Below, piece by piece: positions 62,589 through 64,000 of a DNA stretch of 64,000 nt. Numbering within the stretch: the stretch's first letter is position 1; every line of letters begins with the position of its first letter. The DNA is from Aquabacterium sp. (lineage in GTDB: Bacteria; Pseudomonadota; Gammaproteobacteria; Burkholderiales; Burkholderiaceae_C), in contig JAURXM010000020.1 of the NCBI GenBank assembly GCA_030654395.1, positions 29,031 to 93,030 on the forward strand. The letters run 5' to 3'. Below the pieces are notes generated by a model. That model was not told the DNA's origin. It ran no database searches and saw only the letters and a list, made by a program, of their open reading frames with translations. Made by a program: the position numbers and the translations under genes.

Positions 62589-62816
62589 GCCCTCTCTGTC
62601 CGCTTTACCTGAGAGATTGACGTCGACCACAACGCGGCCGCACGCGTGCCCCTTCGGTGGACCCACTCGGGGTGGGCCTCTCTTCAGCGAGGAACGCCGT
62701 CCTTGAGGTCGGCGTCTTGCCAGTCCTTTTGCCTGAGCGTTGGAGCGACTCGTTTCCGAATCGCCTTGCGCCTTCGGCGGCTCGACTGACTGATGCAATC
62801 GGGCTCTCTCCTGGCG
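62589..62816 (-). promoter_or_regulatory. Tandem glycine riboswitch controlling gcvTHP
   Basis: Two consecutive glycine aptamers can be read on the minus strand. The first runs from GGAGAGAGCCCGATTGC through CCGCCGAAGGCGCAAGGC to CTCAGGCAAAAGGAC; the second from GAAGAGAGGCCCACC through CACCGAAGGGGCA to CTCTCAGGTAAAGCGGACAG. The paired GCCGAAGG / CTCAGG-AAA-GGAC core elements are the family signature. It ends about 65 bases before the gcvT ATG. In the family glycine binding turns on glycine cleavage genes. Its shape fits the usual gcvT association. Confidence 0.93.
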
Positions 62817-62852
62817 GCGGCGAGTGTATCGCAGCGATTTCGCTTGCCAGTG

Positions 62853-64000
<1,148 letters not shown>

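Overview
The window is chromosomal DNA from a betaproteobacterium, most likely order Burkholderiales and close to Comamonadaceae. The clues are the gene orders: corC-lnt-glyQS-gmhB; rlmN-pilF-rodZ-ispG-hisS-yfgM-bamB-der-hfq-hflXKC-hisZ-purA; rpsB-tsf-pyrH-frr-uppS-cdsA-dxr-rseP-bamA-skp-lpxD-fabZ-lpxA-lpxB-rnhB; rpsF-priB-rpsR-rplI; a divergent ppsA/ppsR pair; and gcvTHP behind a tandem glycine riboswitch. The genus cannot be settled from the sequence alone. Nearly everything is conserved housekeeping DNA. I see no phage, transposon, CRISPR array, toxin-antitoxin pair or obvious defence island.

Layout. 1-10.5 kb: envelope and translation genes (corC end, lnt, glyQS, gmhB), a YgjP-type zinc protease, a metallo-beta-lactamase-fold hydrolase, a beta-carbonic anhydrase and aceK. 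10.5-16.1 kb: bamD facing rluD, then scpB, rluB with very long disordered tails, and ndk. 16.1-32.4 kb: one long co-directional run from rlmN to a phosphoribosyltransferase, covering rRNA/tRNA modification, pilus and cell-shape proteins, isoprenoid synthesis, outer-membrane assembly, ribosome GTPases, Hfq, the HflKC protease regulator and purine/histidine synthesis. 32.4-33.1 kb: two near-identical tRNA-Leu(CAG) genes on the minus strand, each with its own terminator, head-to-head with rnr. 35.5-51 kb: the large rpsB-to-rnhB superoperon, linking translation, undecaprenyl/phospholipid/isoprenoid supply, beta-barrel assembly and lipid A synthesis. 51-54.2 kb, minus strand: dnaB and the rpsF ribosomal operon. 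54.2-57.9 kb: PEP synthase, its regulator and a small Hpt protein. 57.9-62.8 kb, minus strand: glycine cleavage system and riboswitch. 62.9-64 kb: end of an ETF-ubiquinone oxidoreductase gene.

The strongest anomaly is a sharp base-composition change inside gcvP at about 59,280-59,400. By hand count, 59,041-59,100 has 33 G/C of 60 and 59,161-59,220 also 33, whereas 59,401-59,460 has 43 and 59,581-59,640 has 45. Everything from there to 64,000 looks like a different, GC-rich Burkholderiales-type genome. The reading frame is intact across the join, which falls in one of the most conserved parts of GcvP. Either two genomes were joined in assembly at a conserved stretch, or a real homologous replacement has occurred. 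Statements linking genes across this point should be treated with caution.

Other points worth a look: a likely beta-clamp-binding pentapeptide at the start of the YgjP-type protease, a tRNA promoter that overlaps the rnr start codon, a probable leaderless carbonic anhydrase transcript, and structured leaders before rpsB and rpsF.
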